A stretch of DNA of 64,000 bases, from contig NZ_FNEK01000003.1 of the NCBI RefSeq assembly GCF_900099935.1, positions 117,929-181,928 of the forward strand, read 5' to 3'. The notes beneath the pieces were generated by a model. It searched no databases and was not told where the DNA came from. It saw only the letters and a program-made list of their open reading frames with translations. This DNA comes from Aliiruegeria lutimaris (GTDB lineage: Bacteria; Pseudomonadota; Alphaproteobacteria; Rhodobacterales; Rhodobacteraceae). Below, one piece after another: positions 28,817 through 37,503 of the stretch. The first letter of the stretch is position 1; each line of letters begins with the position of its first letter. A program made the position numbers and the translations under genes.

Positions 28817-28884
28817 AAAAAACCCCCGTCGTTGACGAGGGCGCATGGGGTACCGTTATGGTCAACCGTTACCGGCCCATGCGC
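28817..28884 (-). promoter_or_regulatory. Attenuator of ilvB: long hairpin and terminator with T-run
   Basis: On the minus strand, a long hairpin (28841-28884; GCGCATGGG with the facing CCCATGCGC arms) overlaps the 3' half of the leader peptide gene. It is followed by a terminator stem CCCTCGTC/GACGGGGG (28823-28841, one G-U pair that exists only on this strand) and six T residues (28817-28822). The two structures share base 28841 at their border, so they may compete. This is the usual layout for attenuation by ribosome stalling on branched-chain codons. Confidence 0.82.
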
Positions 28885-28916
28885 CTTTCCCCTACGAGTA
28901 CAAGAATGAGTGCCAT
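28869..28916 (-). CDS. ilv leader peptide, 15 residues
   Basis: The minus strand reads MALILVLVGERRMGR and a TAA stop, preceded by AAAGGAAACCC as ribosome site. Six consecutive branched-chain codons (Leu-Ile-Leu-Val-Leu-Val) would stall the ribosome when charged leucine, isoleucine or valine tRNA is scarce. Its 3' half overlaps the attenuator hairpin, so stalling would change the fold and let transcription pass into ilvB. Too short for ordinary gene calling. The function is inferred from position and codon content. Confidence 0.85.
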   Translation of the reverse strand: MALILVLVGERRMGR

Positions 28917-28947
28917 TCTTTGGGTTTCCTTTGCATCTGTGCGCGCG

Positions 28948-28976
28948 ACCATATGGGCGTCTGCCGGGAGGGTCAA
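28948..28976 (-). promoter_or_regulatory. Sigma-70-type promoter of the ilvB leader
   Basis: On the minus strand TTGACC (28971-28976) and TATGGT (28948-28953) stand 17 bases apart. The start point would be near 28941, about 25 bases ahead of the leader peptide ATG. The rest of 28977-29154 shows no further feature. Confidence 0.65.
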
Positions 28977-29154
28977 CGCCATTTTTGGATAAAATGACGC
29001 AGGTTGCGGGCGCGGCGAAACAATCTTTCGCGAGAGGCTCTGTCGCGGTGCGGGTCGATCCGTGCAGTCGCGCGGAATTGCGCTGCAAGGGCTGTTCTAT
29101 TCGCCATATTGAATGTAAGAATGCATCCGCGATTGGCGTGAGGGAGGACAAGCC

Positions 29155-30078
29155 GTGAAACTGACCCGTAGAACGATGATGCAAGGGGCGCTGGCGGGAG
29201 CCGCGCTCGGGGGGGCGGGGTTCGCGCCGCGCTGGTCGCACGCCTCGGTGGCGCTTGGCGACATGACGGTCGAGACCCTGAGTGATGGACATCTCGTGTT
29301 GCCCGCCGATTTCATCTTTGGCCCCATGCCCAAGGACGAGCTCGGCCCGGTCCTTGCAGCCAATGGCATGACGCCTGACGCGGCGTTGACGCCGGAATGT
29401 AATCTCACGCTCCTGCGCAGCGGTGACAGCGTGATCCTGTTCGATGCCGGTTCCGGATCGAGTTTCCAGCAGAGCGCCGGCAAGATCGCGGATGCGCTCG
29501 ATGCGGCCGGGCTTGCGCCCGAAGACATCACCCATGTCGTCTTCACTCATGGCCACCCGGACCATCTCTGGGGGGTCATGGACGATTTCGACGAGCCGTT
29601 TTTCTACGAGGCGCAGCACTTTATCGGCAAGACGGAGTGGGATTACTGGATCGACCCGAAGACGGTCGACACGATTGACCCGGGCCGCACAACAATGGCG
29701 GTCGGCGCCCAGCGGCGGCTGGCGGAGATGGAAGACGCGATGACCTTCTTCGAGGATGGCGAGGAGATCCTGCCCGGCGTGGCCGCCCGCATGACCCCCG
29801 GCCACACGCCTGGCCACATGTCCTTCGAGATCCGCTCGGGCAGCGAGAGCCTGATGGTGATCGGCGATGCCATCGGCAACCATCACGTCGCCTTTGCCCG
29901 CCCGGGCTGGCATTCGGGCTCCGACCAGGACCAGGAACTGGGCGCTGCGACCAGAATGGCCCTCATGGACCAGATTGCGAACGAGCAGATGCGCATCATT
30001 GGCTTCCACTTGCCGGGCGGCGGTATTGGGCGTGCGGAAAAGACGGCGGACGGCTATAGGTTCGTTCAGGAGAGCTGA
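29155..30078 (+). CDS. Metallo-beta-lactamase-fold hydrolase, exported
   Basis: 307 residues from a GTG at 29155 with GGGAGGAC upstream. A twin-arginine-type signal (LTRRTMMQGALAGAALGG) points to Tat export. The zinc motif THGHPDHLWG gives His132, His134, Asp136 and His137; further His ligands lie in MTPGHTPGHMSFE near residue 223 and in the late IGFHLPGGG. The substrate is unknown; similar proteins include lactonases and sulfur-compound hydrolases. It starts a run of genes in the same direction up to 32004. Confidence 0.9.
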   Translation: MKLTRRTMMQGALAGAALGGAGFAPRWSHASVALGDMTVETLSDGHLVLPADFIFGPMPKDELGPVLAANGMTPDAALTPECNLTLLRSGDSVILFDAGSGSSFQQSAGKIADALDAAGLAPEDITHVVFTHGHPDHLWGVMDDFDEPFFYEAQHFIGKTEWDYWIDPKTVDTIDPGRTTMAVGAQRRLAEMEDAMTFFEDGEEILPGVAARMTPGHTPGHMSFEIRSGSESLMVIGDAIGNHHVAFARPGWHSGSDQDQELGAATRMALMDQIANEQMRIIGFHLPGGGIGRAEKTADGYRFVQES

Positions 30079-30093
30079 TCCGAGGAGGCCGCG

Positions 30094-30642
30094 ATGGCTG
30101 TAGCACCGCCCGTCTGCGATTTCGGCTGGAAGGCCGTGGATTTCGACCTTCCGGCCACCGATGGAAAGCGTTACCGGCTGGCGGATGTTGCGGGGCCGAA
30201 CGGCCTGCTGCTGATGTTCATCTGTAATCACTGCCCTTACGTTCTGCGCGCCATGGAACGGATCGTGCGGGACGGCGCGGAGTTGCAGGGGCTCGGGATC
30301 GGCGTGGCGGCAATCTGTTCCAACGATGCCGCGGCCTATTCGGCCGATTCCTTTGAGAACATGGTGAAAAAGGCCCGCGACTGGGGCCTTTCCTTTCCCT
30401 ATCTCCACGACGAGGACCAGACGGTCGCCCGCGCCTATGATGCCGCCTGCACGCCGGATTTCTTCGGTTTCAATGCTGCCGGCGCGCTGCAATATCGCGG
30501 GCGTCTTGACGCAGCGCGAAAGGATGCCGCAGCCCCGGGCTTGCGACGTGACCTGTTCGAGGCCATGAAACAGGTGGCCGAAACGGGCGCAGGCCCCGAA
30601 GAGCAGGTTCCCTCCATGGGCTGCTCCATCAAGTGGAAATAG
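30094..30642 (+). CDS. Thioredoxin-like / peroxiredoxin-related protein
   Basis: 182 residues. The fold is shown by DFDLPATDGKRYRLADVAG near residue 15 and the redox site FICNHCPYVLRAMER near residue 42, a Cys-x-x-Cys site of the AhpC/TSA-like thioredoxin family protein group. GFNAAGALQYRGRLD near residue 128 is also typical. It is probably cytosolic, as no signal peptide is seen. It starts 15 bases after the metallo-hydrolase and stops four bases ahead of a HAD phosphatase gene, so cotranscription is likely. Confidence 0.88.
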   Translation: MAVAPPVCDFGWKAVDFDLPATDGKRYRLADVAGPNGLLLMFICNHCPYVLRAMERIVRDGAELQGLGIGVAAICSNDAAAYSADSFENMVKKARDWGLSFPYLHDEDQTVARAYDAACTPDFFGFNAAGALQYRGRLDAARKDAAAPGLRRDLFEAMKQVAETGAGPEEQVPSMGCSIKWK

Positions 30643-30646
30643 CATC

Positions 30647-31312
30647 ATGAACATCGTCTTCGACCTCGACGGCACGCTGATCGACAGCGCGCCGGATATC
30701 CAGGCCGTGTCTGCCAAGATCCTCGGAAAACTTGGAAAACCAGCGCTGACGATCGAGGAGACGCGGAATTTCGTCGGCGAGGGCGCAAGGATCCTCGTCA
30801 GCCGTATGATGGCCGCCCGCGGGATCGAAGAGACGCCCGAGCGCCACGCGCAGATCTTTGGCGAATTCGTCGCCGAGTATGAATTCGCGGTGGAAAAAGC
30901 GGTGTTCTATCCCGGCGTGGTCGATGCGCTGGCGGTGCTCAAGGGGGGCGGCCACAAGCTGGCTCTGTGCACCAACAAGCCCGAACTGCCCGCCCGCGCG
31001 GTGATGAAACATATGGGGCTCGAGCCGATCTTTGACGCCTTCATCGCCGGCGGCATGACGAAGAACCCCAAGCCCGACCCGGAAATGGCGTTGAAATGCG
31101 TCGCCGATCTCGGTGGTGGCCCGGCGCTTTATGTGGGCGATAGCGGCACTGATGCGCAGACCGCCGCCAACGCGGGCCTGCCCTTCGCGCTCTATACCGA
31201 GGGCTACCGCAAGAGCCCGGTGGATGAGATCCCGTATGACTGGGCGTTCGACCATTTCGACCTCCTGGCCGGGATCGTGGCCGAGGCGCAGGCGCGGCAT
31301 CGCGCGGTCTGA
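30647..31312 (+). CDS. gph: HAD-family phosphatase, phosphoglycolate phosphatase type
   Basis: 221 residues. The HAD motifs are VFDLDGTLIDSAPD (Asp6 nucleophile and Asp8), CTNKP near residue 105 (motif II), a Lys in NPKPDPEM near residue 143, and YVGDSGTDAQTAANAG near residue 162. The pattern fits Gph, which removes phosphoglycolate formed by DNA repair or RuBisCO oxygenation; other small phosphate esters are possible. The stop overlaps the next start by one base (TGATG). Confidence 0.88.
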   Translation: MNIVFDLDGTLIDSAPDIQAVSAKILGKLGKPALTIEETRNFVGEGARILVSRMMAARGIEETPERHAQIFGEFVAEYEFAVEKAVFYPGVVDALAVLKGGGHKLALCTNKPELPARAVMKHMGLEPIFDAFIAGGMTKNPKPDPEMALKCVADLGGGPALYVGDSGTDAQTAANAGLPFALYTEGYRKSPVDEIPYDWAFDHFDLLAGIVAEAQARHRAV

Positions 31313-32004
31313 TGAAAGCGCTGATCTTCGATGTCGACGGGACGCTGGCGGAAACGGAGGATCTCCACCGCCGCTCCTTCAATGCCGCCTTTGCCGAGAT
31401 CGGCCTGAAATGGGAGTGGGACACCGAGGTGAACCGCGGTCTGCTCTCGGTCTCCGGTGGCCTGGAACGGATGAGCTTCTTCCAGGAGCGGTTGCCGGAA
31501 ACGGAGCGCGTGCCTGCGGATGTTCTGAAAGCGGTCCACGCGGCCAAGCGCCGGAACTATGCGCAGATGCTGGCGGGCGGGGCACTGTCCTTGCGTCCCG
31601 GTGTCTGGGAGTTGCTCGAAGCGGCCGGGCAGGCCGGGCTGAAACGTGCCGTGGTCACCGCCGCGAGCCGGGAGAGTTTCGACGCGCTGGCCAATGGCTG
31701 CCTGCCTGTGCCCGCCGAAGACATCTTTGAAACCATCATCACCGGCGATGACGTCACCCGCAAGAAACCGGACCCGCAGGGCTACCTTCTGGCGCTCGAA
31801 CGCCTCGGCCTTGATGCGTCGGACGCGCTCGTGTTCGAAGACAGCCCCGTCGGCCATGCCGCCGCGCGCGCCGCCGGTATCCGCACCGTCGTCACCCCGT
31901 CGCCCGACGGGCCGCTCGGCGGCGATTTCGGCGGCTCGCTCGTGCTGCCCTCGCTGGAGCCAGCCAATTGGTCTGCCTTCGGATTTCCACCCGCCGCAAC
32001 CTAG
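31312..32004 (+). CDS. HAD-family hydrolase, CbbY/beta-phosphoglucomutase-like
   Basis: 230 residues. IFDVDGTLAETEDLHRRSFN carries the nucleophile Asp pair and the helical cap start of the CbbY group; VVTAASRESF is motif II, KKPDPQGYLLALERL motif III and VFEDSPVGHAAARAAGI motif IV. CbbY proteins act on sugar phosphates such as xylulose-1,5-bisphosphate in RuBisCO-bearing strains. No RuBisCO gene is in the window. Translation is probably coupled to gph. Confidence 0.87.
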   Translation: MKALIFDVDGTLAETEDLHRRSFNAAFAEIGLKWEWDTEVNRGLLSVSGGLERMSFFQERLPETERVPADVLKAVHAAKRRNYAQMLAGGALSLRPGVWELLEAAGQAGLKRAVVTAASRESFDALANGCLPVPAEDIFETIITGDDVTRKKPDPQGYLLALERLGLDASDALVFEDSPVGHAAARAAGIRTVVTPSPDGPLGGDFGGSLVLPSLEPANWSAFGFPPAAT

Positions 32005-32170
32005 GGTCGGGTCGAGCCAGCGGCAAAGGGGGCAGGGCGCGTTCCTGACATTCGGAGGGCGACATTCGGCCCCGAATTCTCGTTTGCATTTCCGCCGTGC
32101 CATCTGGTTAGTTGGAACGGGTGGCGGCCACTGTCGGCCACTGATTTCTTTTTATTGAAAGGACTGTCCC

Positions 32171-32461
32171 GTGCTGTCCAAACCAATCCTTCTCATTCTT
32201 CCATTCACCCTCGCGTTGCTGACGGGCTGCGAATCCTCGTCGCCTCCCGGCACCAATGCCGGCGCGGAACAACTTCGTCTATCCATGACCCCGGCCATGC
32301 GTGACGCCGGGGTGCCGGATTCCTGTATCCAGCAATTGCCCACTTCGACCCTGGCCCAGGTCAAGGGCATTACCGCGTCGAGCTCGCGCACCAGCAAGGA
32401 TTACCTGCAACGGCGGCAGCAAATCCGTACCGCCGCCCAAAAGGCCTGTGGCGATTTCTGA
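32171..32461 (+). CDS. Small lipoprotein of unknown function
   Basis: 96 residues from a GTG at 32171, preceded by GAAAGGACTG. A signal with lipobox LLTGC places the lipidated Cys at residue 19. The mature part is Ser/Thr/Gln-rich and contains two further cysteines, one in PDSCIQQLP. I recognise no family. It stands alone with a hairpin behind it. Confidence 0.7.
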   Translation: MLSKPILLILPFTLALLTGCESSSPPGTNAGAEQLRLSMTPAMRDAGVPDSCIQQLPTSTLAQVKGITASSSRTSKDYLQRRQQIRTAAQKACGDF

Positions 32462-32479
32462 GGCCCACCGAAACGGGCG

Positions 32480-32506
32480 GGCGGGCCATGCCCGCCGGCT
32501 CCTTTA
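32480..32506 (+). terminator. Likely terminator behind the lipoprotein gene
   Basis: GGCGGGC (32480-32486) pairs with GCCCGCC (32490-32496) around a CAT loop, followed by GGCTCCTTTATG. The T-run is short, so strength is uncertain. Confidence 0.6.
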
Positions 32507-32545
32507 TGTGTGCCGGATATGCCGCGCTGGAATGGACGCGCCTGC

Positions 32546-33298
32546 CTAGAAATCGACCGCGCGGAAGGTGGCGAGCGTGCCGCCGGCCGGGTCGAGCAGC
32601 TCCATGCTCTCGCCGCTGATGCCGAAGCTTGCCGCGGACTCCAGCGTCTTCACGAGGTTGTTCTCGAAGCTGTCATAGGGCGGAATGCAGGCCATCATGG
32701 TCATGGGGCCGGGTTTGAACTCGACCTCGGCACCGCTCACCTCGTAGGCGCCGCTGATCATGTTGCAGCCAACGGTGGCATTGTAGGTGCCATCGCTGCG
32801 CAGGATCACATGCGGCTCCCGCTGGTCATTGGCCACCGGAACCTCTTCGCCATTTAGCGTCAGCAGCTTCCAATAGGTATTCACGAAATCCGAATCTGGC
32901 ATGCTCGCTTCCGGCTCGCTGACCATTTTCAGGATCATCTCCACCTCGGTGCCCGCGCCCCGCGTCAGCACCGGATAGGCAGTGTCCGTCGTCATCAAAA
33001 GCTTTTCACCCTGCTTCACGCTGGCGCGCAGGCCGTAGCTCATGCGTTCATCGACCTGCTCGGGCGCGTAATGGATCGCGAAACCATAAGGCGGCGCGCC
33101 GGGCGCTTCGATCCGGTAGGTCACGAGTGTCTTGGCCGGCGCATCGGCGAGGCTCACATCCTGCAGCACGATCTCGACGATGGCATCGGGCGGAAGCATC
33201 ATGCGTTGCAGGTAGCTCACCGTGCCGGTGATTGTTTCGCCGCTCGCAAGGGCCGGTGACATCAAGAGGGCCGCGAGGGCCAGAAAAAGTCGACGCAT
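32546..33298 (-). CDS. YbaY-like plus META (HslJ-like) domain exported protein
   Basis: 250 residues from the ATG at 33298. A signal peptide covers about residues 1-20. The first domain (about 21-125, with ITGTVSYLQRMMLPPDAIVE) is of the YbaY type II secretion-associated lipoprotein family. The second (about 140-250, with YWKLLTLNGEEVPVANDQ and GCNMISGAYEV) is a META domain as in HslJ. Such fusions occur in periplasmic or outer-membrane proteins tied to stress or antibiotic resistance, but the role is unknown. Confidence 0.85.
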   Translation of the reverse strand: MRRLFLALAALLMSPALASGETITGTVSYLQRMMLPPDAIVEIVLQDVSLADAPAKTLVTYRIEAPGAPPYGFAIHYAPEQVDERMSYGLRASVKQGEKLLMTTDTAYPVLTRGAGTEVEMILKMVSEPEASMPDSDFVNTYWKLLTLNGEEVPVANDQREPHVILRSDGTYNATVGCNMISGAYEVSGAEVEFKPGPMTMMACIPPYDSFENNLVKTLESAASFGISGESMELLDPAGGTLATFRAVDF

Positions 33299-33407
33299 GA
33301 ATCTCTCCCGTTCAGGACAAGTTTTGCCGACGCAAGGGGATGCGGCAAGGCCTGGTTTCGCAGTGCCGTGCGACGAAGCTGTACAAGCAGAGCATTTGGG
33401 GCGCCGC

Positions 33408-33848
33408 TCAGCGCTGTTCAAGTTCCAGCAATGTGCGCAGGCCGGAATTTCCCTGCACCAGGTCGGCAAGCGTGACATCGTCCAGCGCGCCGTAAAACGC
33501 CTCGAGCGCTTTGGAAAGTTGGCCGCGCAGGCGGCAGGAGGCGGTCAGCGGGCAATGATTGTCCGAGCCGGCAAAGCATTCGGCAAAGGGCACATTCGCT
33601 TCGAAGACGCGGAAAACCTGGCCGACGGAAAGCGCTTCGGGGGAGACCTTCAGGCGGATGCCGCCATTGCGCCCGCGCGCGGTCTCGATGAATCCGGTCT
33701 GGCCCAGCATGTTTATGACGACGCCGAGATGGTTTTCGGAGGAATTGCAGGCTTCGGCGATCTCGGATTTTCGGACGGTCCGGTCTGCATTGATCGCGCA
33801 GAACATCAGGGCGCGCATGGCGAGGTTGGTGCGTACGGTCAGACGCAT
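33408..33848 (-). CDS. Rrf2-family Fe-S regulator, NsrR-like
   Basis: 146 residues. The helix-turn-helix lies in residues about 1-60 and the wing is ETARGRNGGIRL. Three cysteines at 91, 99 and 105 (C-x7-C-x5-C) probably hold an Fe-S cluster. The C-terminal LSKALEAFYGALDDVTLADLV strongly resembles NsrR, the nitric-oxide sensing repressor. It diverges from cydD with an FNR-type box in between. Control of the nitric-oxide-tolerant cytochrome bd genes is a reasonable inference. Confidence 0.86.
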   Translation of the reverse strand: MRLTVRTNLAMRALMFCAINADRTVRKSEIAEACNSSENHLGVVINMLGQTGFIETARGRNGGIRLKVSPEALSVGQVFRVFEANVPFAECFAGSDNHCPLTASCRLRGQLSKALEAFYGALDDVTLADLVQGNSGLRTLLELEQR

Positions 33849-33905
33849 ATGTGCACTTCCTTTTCGAATGCCTGGCTATCTTGGCGAGGTACGCCGAAGG
33901 GTTCC

Positions 33906-33919
33906 TTGATCCAGATCAC
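33906..33919. promoter_or_regulatory. FNR/FnrL-type box upstream of cydD
   Basis: TTGATCCAGATCAC matches the TTGAT-N4-ATCAA consensus at nine of ten fixed positions. It lies 57 bases ahead of the cydD start and 58 bases from the Rrf2 start, in the divergent promoter region. Oxygen control of the bd oxidase genes is expected for this type of bacterium. Confidence 0.78.
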
Positions 33920-33975
33920 AAACTTCTTCAGGTATCCAGTTTAAATGCATTGTGAATGTAGCATTGGAGCGCCTC

Positions 33976-35670
33976 ATGGCCAACAAGCAACCCGATTTGG
34001 CCCGGGAACGCCTTGAGGCCGCGCTCGCGCCCGTCTCGCGGGCGCTGCGGCGTGCCGGGGTGATCTCGGCGGGCGCGTCGCTCTTGTGGCTGCCGCAGGC
34101 GGCACTGGTCGCGTGGCTTCTGGCCGGCCTGATCGCGGGCAGCGCGGATCGGGGCTTGGCACTGCTCGCGGCGGCGGGGTTTGCCTGTCTCGGCGCAATT
34201 CGGGCCGCTTTTCAGGTCCTCGCCGACCGAATCCTGGCCGAGGCCGCGGACCGTGTCCTCGAACGCGCGCGCGCCGATCTGGTCGCGCGGGAGGGGCGGC
34301 GGGCGCCGATGGCGCCGGGGCCACGCTCGGCGGAGCTGGCCGCGTTGGCGAGCGAGAAGCTTAAGGTGCTGGAGCCCTATATCCTGCGCTATCGTTCCGC
34401 GCAGATGCGGGTTTTCGCCGTGCCGCTGGCAATCCTGCTGCTGACCCTGGCGATTTCATGGGCGGTTGCGGTTATCCTGCTGGTCGCAGGCCCCCTGATC
34501 CCCGGTTTTATGGCGCTTGTCGGCATGGCCGCGCGCGAGGCCAGCGAGAAGCAGATGGACGAGATCGGCTCGCTGAACGGGATGCTGCTGGAACGCATCC
34601 AGGCGCTTGTCGATATCCGGCTGTTGGATGCGAGCGAGCAGGTTGCGCGCGGGTTCGAGGAACCGGCGGAGGGCCTGCGCGAACGCACGATGGCGGTGCT
34701 GCGCGTGGCCTTCCTGTCATCGACCGTGCTGGAACTTTTCTCGGCCCTCGGCGTGGCGCTGGTCGCCGTCTATGTGGGATTCGCGCTGCTCGGTACTATC
34801 GATTTCGGCGCCTGGGGCGCGCCGCTCGGCATTGGCGAGGGGGTGTTCCTGTTGCTGCTGGCGCCGGAATTCTTCCAACCCCTGCGGGATCTGGCCGCCG
34901 CCTGGCATGATAAGGCCGCCGCGACGGCGGTGGCTCGGGATCTGGTCGAGGCGGAGGCTGTGGTGCCGGTCGAAATTCTCGGAACCGGCGCCGGGGCGGT
35001 GCCCTTGCCGATGCCGGATGGCCCTGCGCTGGTTTCGGTGCGCGGGCTGGAGATCGCACTTGGAGTTACGCAGCGACTCACCTTTCCCGATTTCGACATC
35101 TCGCGCGGTGAAACCTGCGCGCTGTTGGGGCCGAGCGGGCGGGGAAAATCCACCCTTCTGACGGCTCTGGCGGGGCTGTTGCCGGTAACGGCCGGGCGGA
35201 TCGAGATCGGCGGTCAACCGCTGGACGCGGCATGTGCGGATCGCTGGCGGATGTCCATCGGCTGGATCCCGCAGGCGCCGCATTTCTTTGCCGGAACCCT
35301 GCGCGCCAACCTTCGGCTGGGCGATCCGGAAGCCGGGGATAATGAGCTGCTGGCCGCGCTCCGAACGGCTCATGCCGAGGAGATCGTCGAGCGGCTTCCA
35401 CGTGGGCTGCTGAGCCCGCTGGGAGAAACCGGGGCAGGGGTCTCGGGGGGAGAGGCGCGGCGGCTGATGATCGCGCGCGCCGCGCTTGGCAAGCTGCCGG
35501 TCATCCTCGCGGTCGAGCCGACGGCGAACCTCGATGCGGAGACCGCCGAGGCGGTGACGGACGGACTGCTGGCGTTGGCCGGGGCGGGCGCGACGCTGAT
35601 CGTGGCCACCCATGACGAGACGCTCGCCGCCCGGCTTGGTCGGCGGATCGAGCTGGGAGAGGCTGCATGA
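33976..35670 (+). CDS. cydD: ABC transporter CydD subunit for cytochrome bd assembly
   Basis: 564 residues from the ATG at 33976 (TTGGAGCG upstream); a GTG 24 bases earlier lacks a ribosome site. A membrane domain (about residues 15-310) is followed by an ATPase domain with Walker A LLGPSGRGKST near residue 381 and the signature VSGGEARR. The Walker B region reads VILAVEPTANLD: the usual Asp is Val513, with Glu514 kept. CydDC exports thiols (cysteine, glutathione) or haem needed for cytochrome bd. It overlaps cydC by four bases. Confidence 0.92.
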   Translation: MANKQPDLARERLEAALAPVSRALRRAGVISAGASLLWLPQAALVAWLLAGLIAGSADRGLALLAAAGFACLGAIRAAFQVLADRILAEAADRVLERARADLVAREGRRAPMAPGPRSAELAALASEKLKVLEPYILRYRSAQMRVFAVPLAILLLTLAISWAVAVILLVAGPLIPGFMALVGMAAREASEKQMDEIGSLNGMLLERIQALVDIRLLDASEQVARGFEEPAEGLRERTMAVLRVAFLSSTVLELFSALGVALVAVYVGFALLGTIDFGAWGAPLGIGEGVFLLLLAPEFFQPLRDLAAAWHDKAAATAVARDLVEAEAVVPVEILGTGAGAVPLPMPDGPALVSVRGLEIALGVTQRLTFPDFDISRGETCALLGPSGRGKSTLLTALAGLLPVTAGRIEIGGQPLDAACADRWRMSIGWIPQAPHFFAGTLRANLRLGDPEAGDNELLAALRTAHAEEIVERLPRGLLSPLGETGAGVSGGEARRLMIARAALGKLPVILAVEPTANLDAETAEAVTDGLLALAGAGATLIVATHDETLAARLGRRIELGEAA

Positions 35671-37322
35671 AGCCACTGATCCCGATCCTGAAGCTGGTCT
35701 GGAATGCCGACCGTGCCGCCTTCCTGCGTGGTATCGCGCTGGCCGTTGTCGTGCTCGTGATGGGGGTGGCCCTGCTCGGTCTGTCGGGCTGGTTCATCAT
35801 GGCCGCCGGGGCTGCAGGGCTGGCCGGCACGGGCGCGGGTTTCGATGTTTTCCGCCCCTCTGCCGGGGTGCGGTTCCTTGCACTCGGGCGGACGGCGGCG
35901 CGCTACGGAGAGCGGCTGCTCACGCATGATGCTACGCTCAAGGCGTTTGCAGCGCTGCGCGGGCGGCTTTTGCGCGGCATCTCCGCCGCACCCTATCGCA
36001 GCCTGCTGCGGCTGCGGGGCGCCGAGATGCTGCACCGGCTGACCGCCGATATCGATGCGCTGGACGGCATCGCGTTGCGCCTCGCCATCCCGCTGCTGGT
36101 CGGGGCGCTGGTGCTGGCCGGCGGCCTCGCCGCGCTCACGTGGCTGGTGGATTTTCGGGTCGCGGCATGGTCGGTGCTGTCGCTGGCCCTCGGCGCGACG
36201 CTAGCGCTGATCTGGGCTGCGCGCCGTTCCGACAGGCCCTCGCGCATGGCAGAGGCGGCCGGGCGGGCCTGTCGGGTGCGCCTGATCGACCATCTGCGCG
36301 GGCGCGCCATGCTGGCCTTTGCCGGGCGTCTCGACCTGTCCCGCCAGGCCGTTCTGGGGGCCGATGCTCGCGCACGGCAGGAACGGTTGATCCTCGCGCG
36401 CACCGAACGTCGCACGGGCGCGGTCGTCTCGCTGACGGCGACGTTCTCGGCCGCCGGGGCGCTCTATATCGGCGCGGAGCTGGCGCTGCGGGGCGAGATC
36501 TCCCCGGCGTTCGCCGCGCTCGGTTTCTTTGCAACATTGGGCATGGCCGAAGTGGTCGGGCCGTTGCGGCGCGCGATGCGCGAGATCGGCGGCATGCGGG
36601 ACACGGCCCGCCGAGTGTTGCGCTGGCTGCCCGGGCCGGTGGCCCCGATTGCCGATGCGGTCCCGATGGCTCCGCCCGATCCCGAAGCCAGGCTGGAACT
36701 CGTGAACCTCACCGTTTCGGCCACGCCGGATGGGCCGAGGCTGGTCTCGGCGCTGTCGCTGCGGATCCGACCCGGCCAAACCCTCGCGCTTGTCGGGCGC
36801 AGCGGGGCGGGCAAGACGACGGTTCTGGACGTGGCGGCGGGCCTGATCGCGCCGCGCGCGGGCGATGTGCGCCTGCTTGGGCGCGCGTTGCCGCAATGGG
36901 AGGAGCGCGCGCTCCGGCGCCATCTGGGCTACCTGCCGCAACGCTCCGCGCTCACCAGCGGCACGATCGGCGAGGCGCTGCGCTTGGCACGGCCGGAGGC
37001 CAGCGACGCGGAGCTCTACGCGGTCCTGTCCCGCGTTGCGCTGGATGGGGTGGTGGAGCGGATCGGCGGGCTCGATGCGCGGCTCGGCGAGGGCGGGCGC
37101 GGGCTGTCGGGGGGCGAGAGCCGGCGGCTCGCCCTTGCGCGGGTGCTGCTGCGCGCGCCGGACGTGCTGCTGCTGGACGAGCCGACGGAGGGCTTGGACC
37201 GGGCAACGGCAGAGCGGGTTCTTGGCGGAATCCGCGCGGCCTGTCCCAACGCGGCGATCCTGATGGCGGCCCATCGTGCGGTCGAAAGGGACTGGGCGGA
37301 CGCGCTGCATTCCGTGGGGTGA
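35667..37322 (+). CDS. cydC: ABC transporter CydC subunit for cytochrome bd assembly
   Basis: 551 residues. The membrane part (about 1-330) carries six hydrophobic segments. The ATPase domain has intact Walker A (VGRSGAGKTTVL), signature (GLSGGESRRLALAR) and Walker B (VLLLDEPTEGLD) motifs, unlike its partner CydD. With CydD it forms the heterodimeric exporter required to assemble the bd oxidase encoded next. The start ATG overlaps the cydD stop (ATGA). Confidence 0.94.
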   Translation: MKPLIPILKLVWNADRAAFLRGIALAVVVLVMGVALLGLSGWFIMAAGAAGLAGTGAGFDVFRPSAGVRFLALGRTAARYGERLLTHDATLKAFAALRGRLLRGISAAPYRSLLRLRGAEMLHRLTADIDALDGIALRLAIPLLVGALVLAGGLAALTWLVDFRVAAWSVLSLALGATLALIWAARRSDRPSRMAEAAGRACRVRLIDHLRGRAMLAFAGRLDLSRQAVLGADARARQERLILARTERRTGAVVSLTATFSAAGALYIGAELALRGEISPAFAALGFFATLGMAEVVGPLRRAMREIGGMRDTARRVLRWLPGPVAPIADAVPMAPPDPEARLELVNLTVSATPDGPRLVSALSLRIRPGQTLALVGRSGAGKTTVLDVAAGLIAPRAGDVRLLGRALPQWEERALRRHLGYLPQRSALTSGTIGEALRLARPEASDAELYAVLSRVALDGVVERIGGLDARLGEGGRGLSGGESRRLALARVLLRAPDVLLLDEPTEGLDRATAERVLGGIRAACPNAAILMAAHRAVERDWADALHSVG

Positions 37323-37503
37323 GGTTCGTCGCGCGGCGGGCGCGAGTACTCAGAGAATTTGTGGGTCCGTATCCTAAGGTGCAATTAAATTAGTTCTTTC
37401 TTTTATCTGTATCAAAGTGTGGCCTCTTTCGAGCGTGCAATAGGCGATTCAAAACAGTAATAGCAATATACCTTATGACGCTCGCTTGAAACGGAGGCAC
37501 TTT

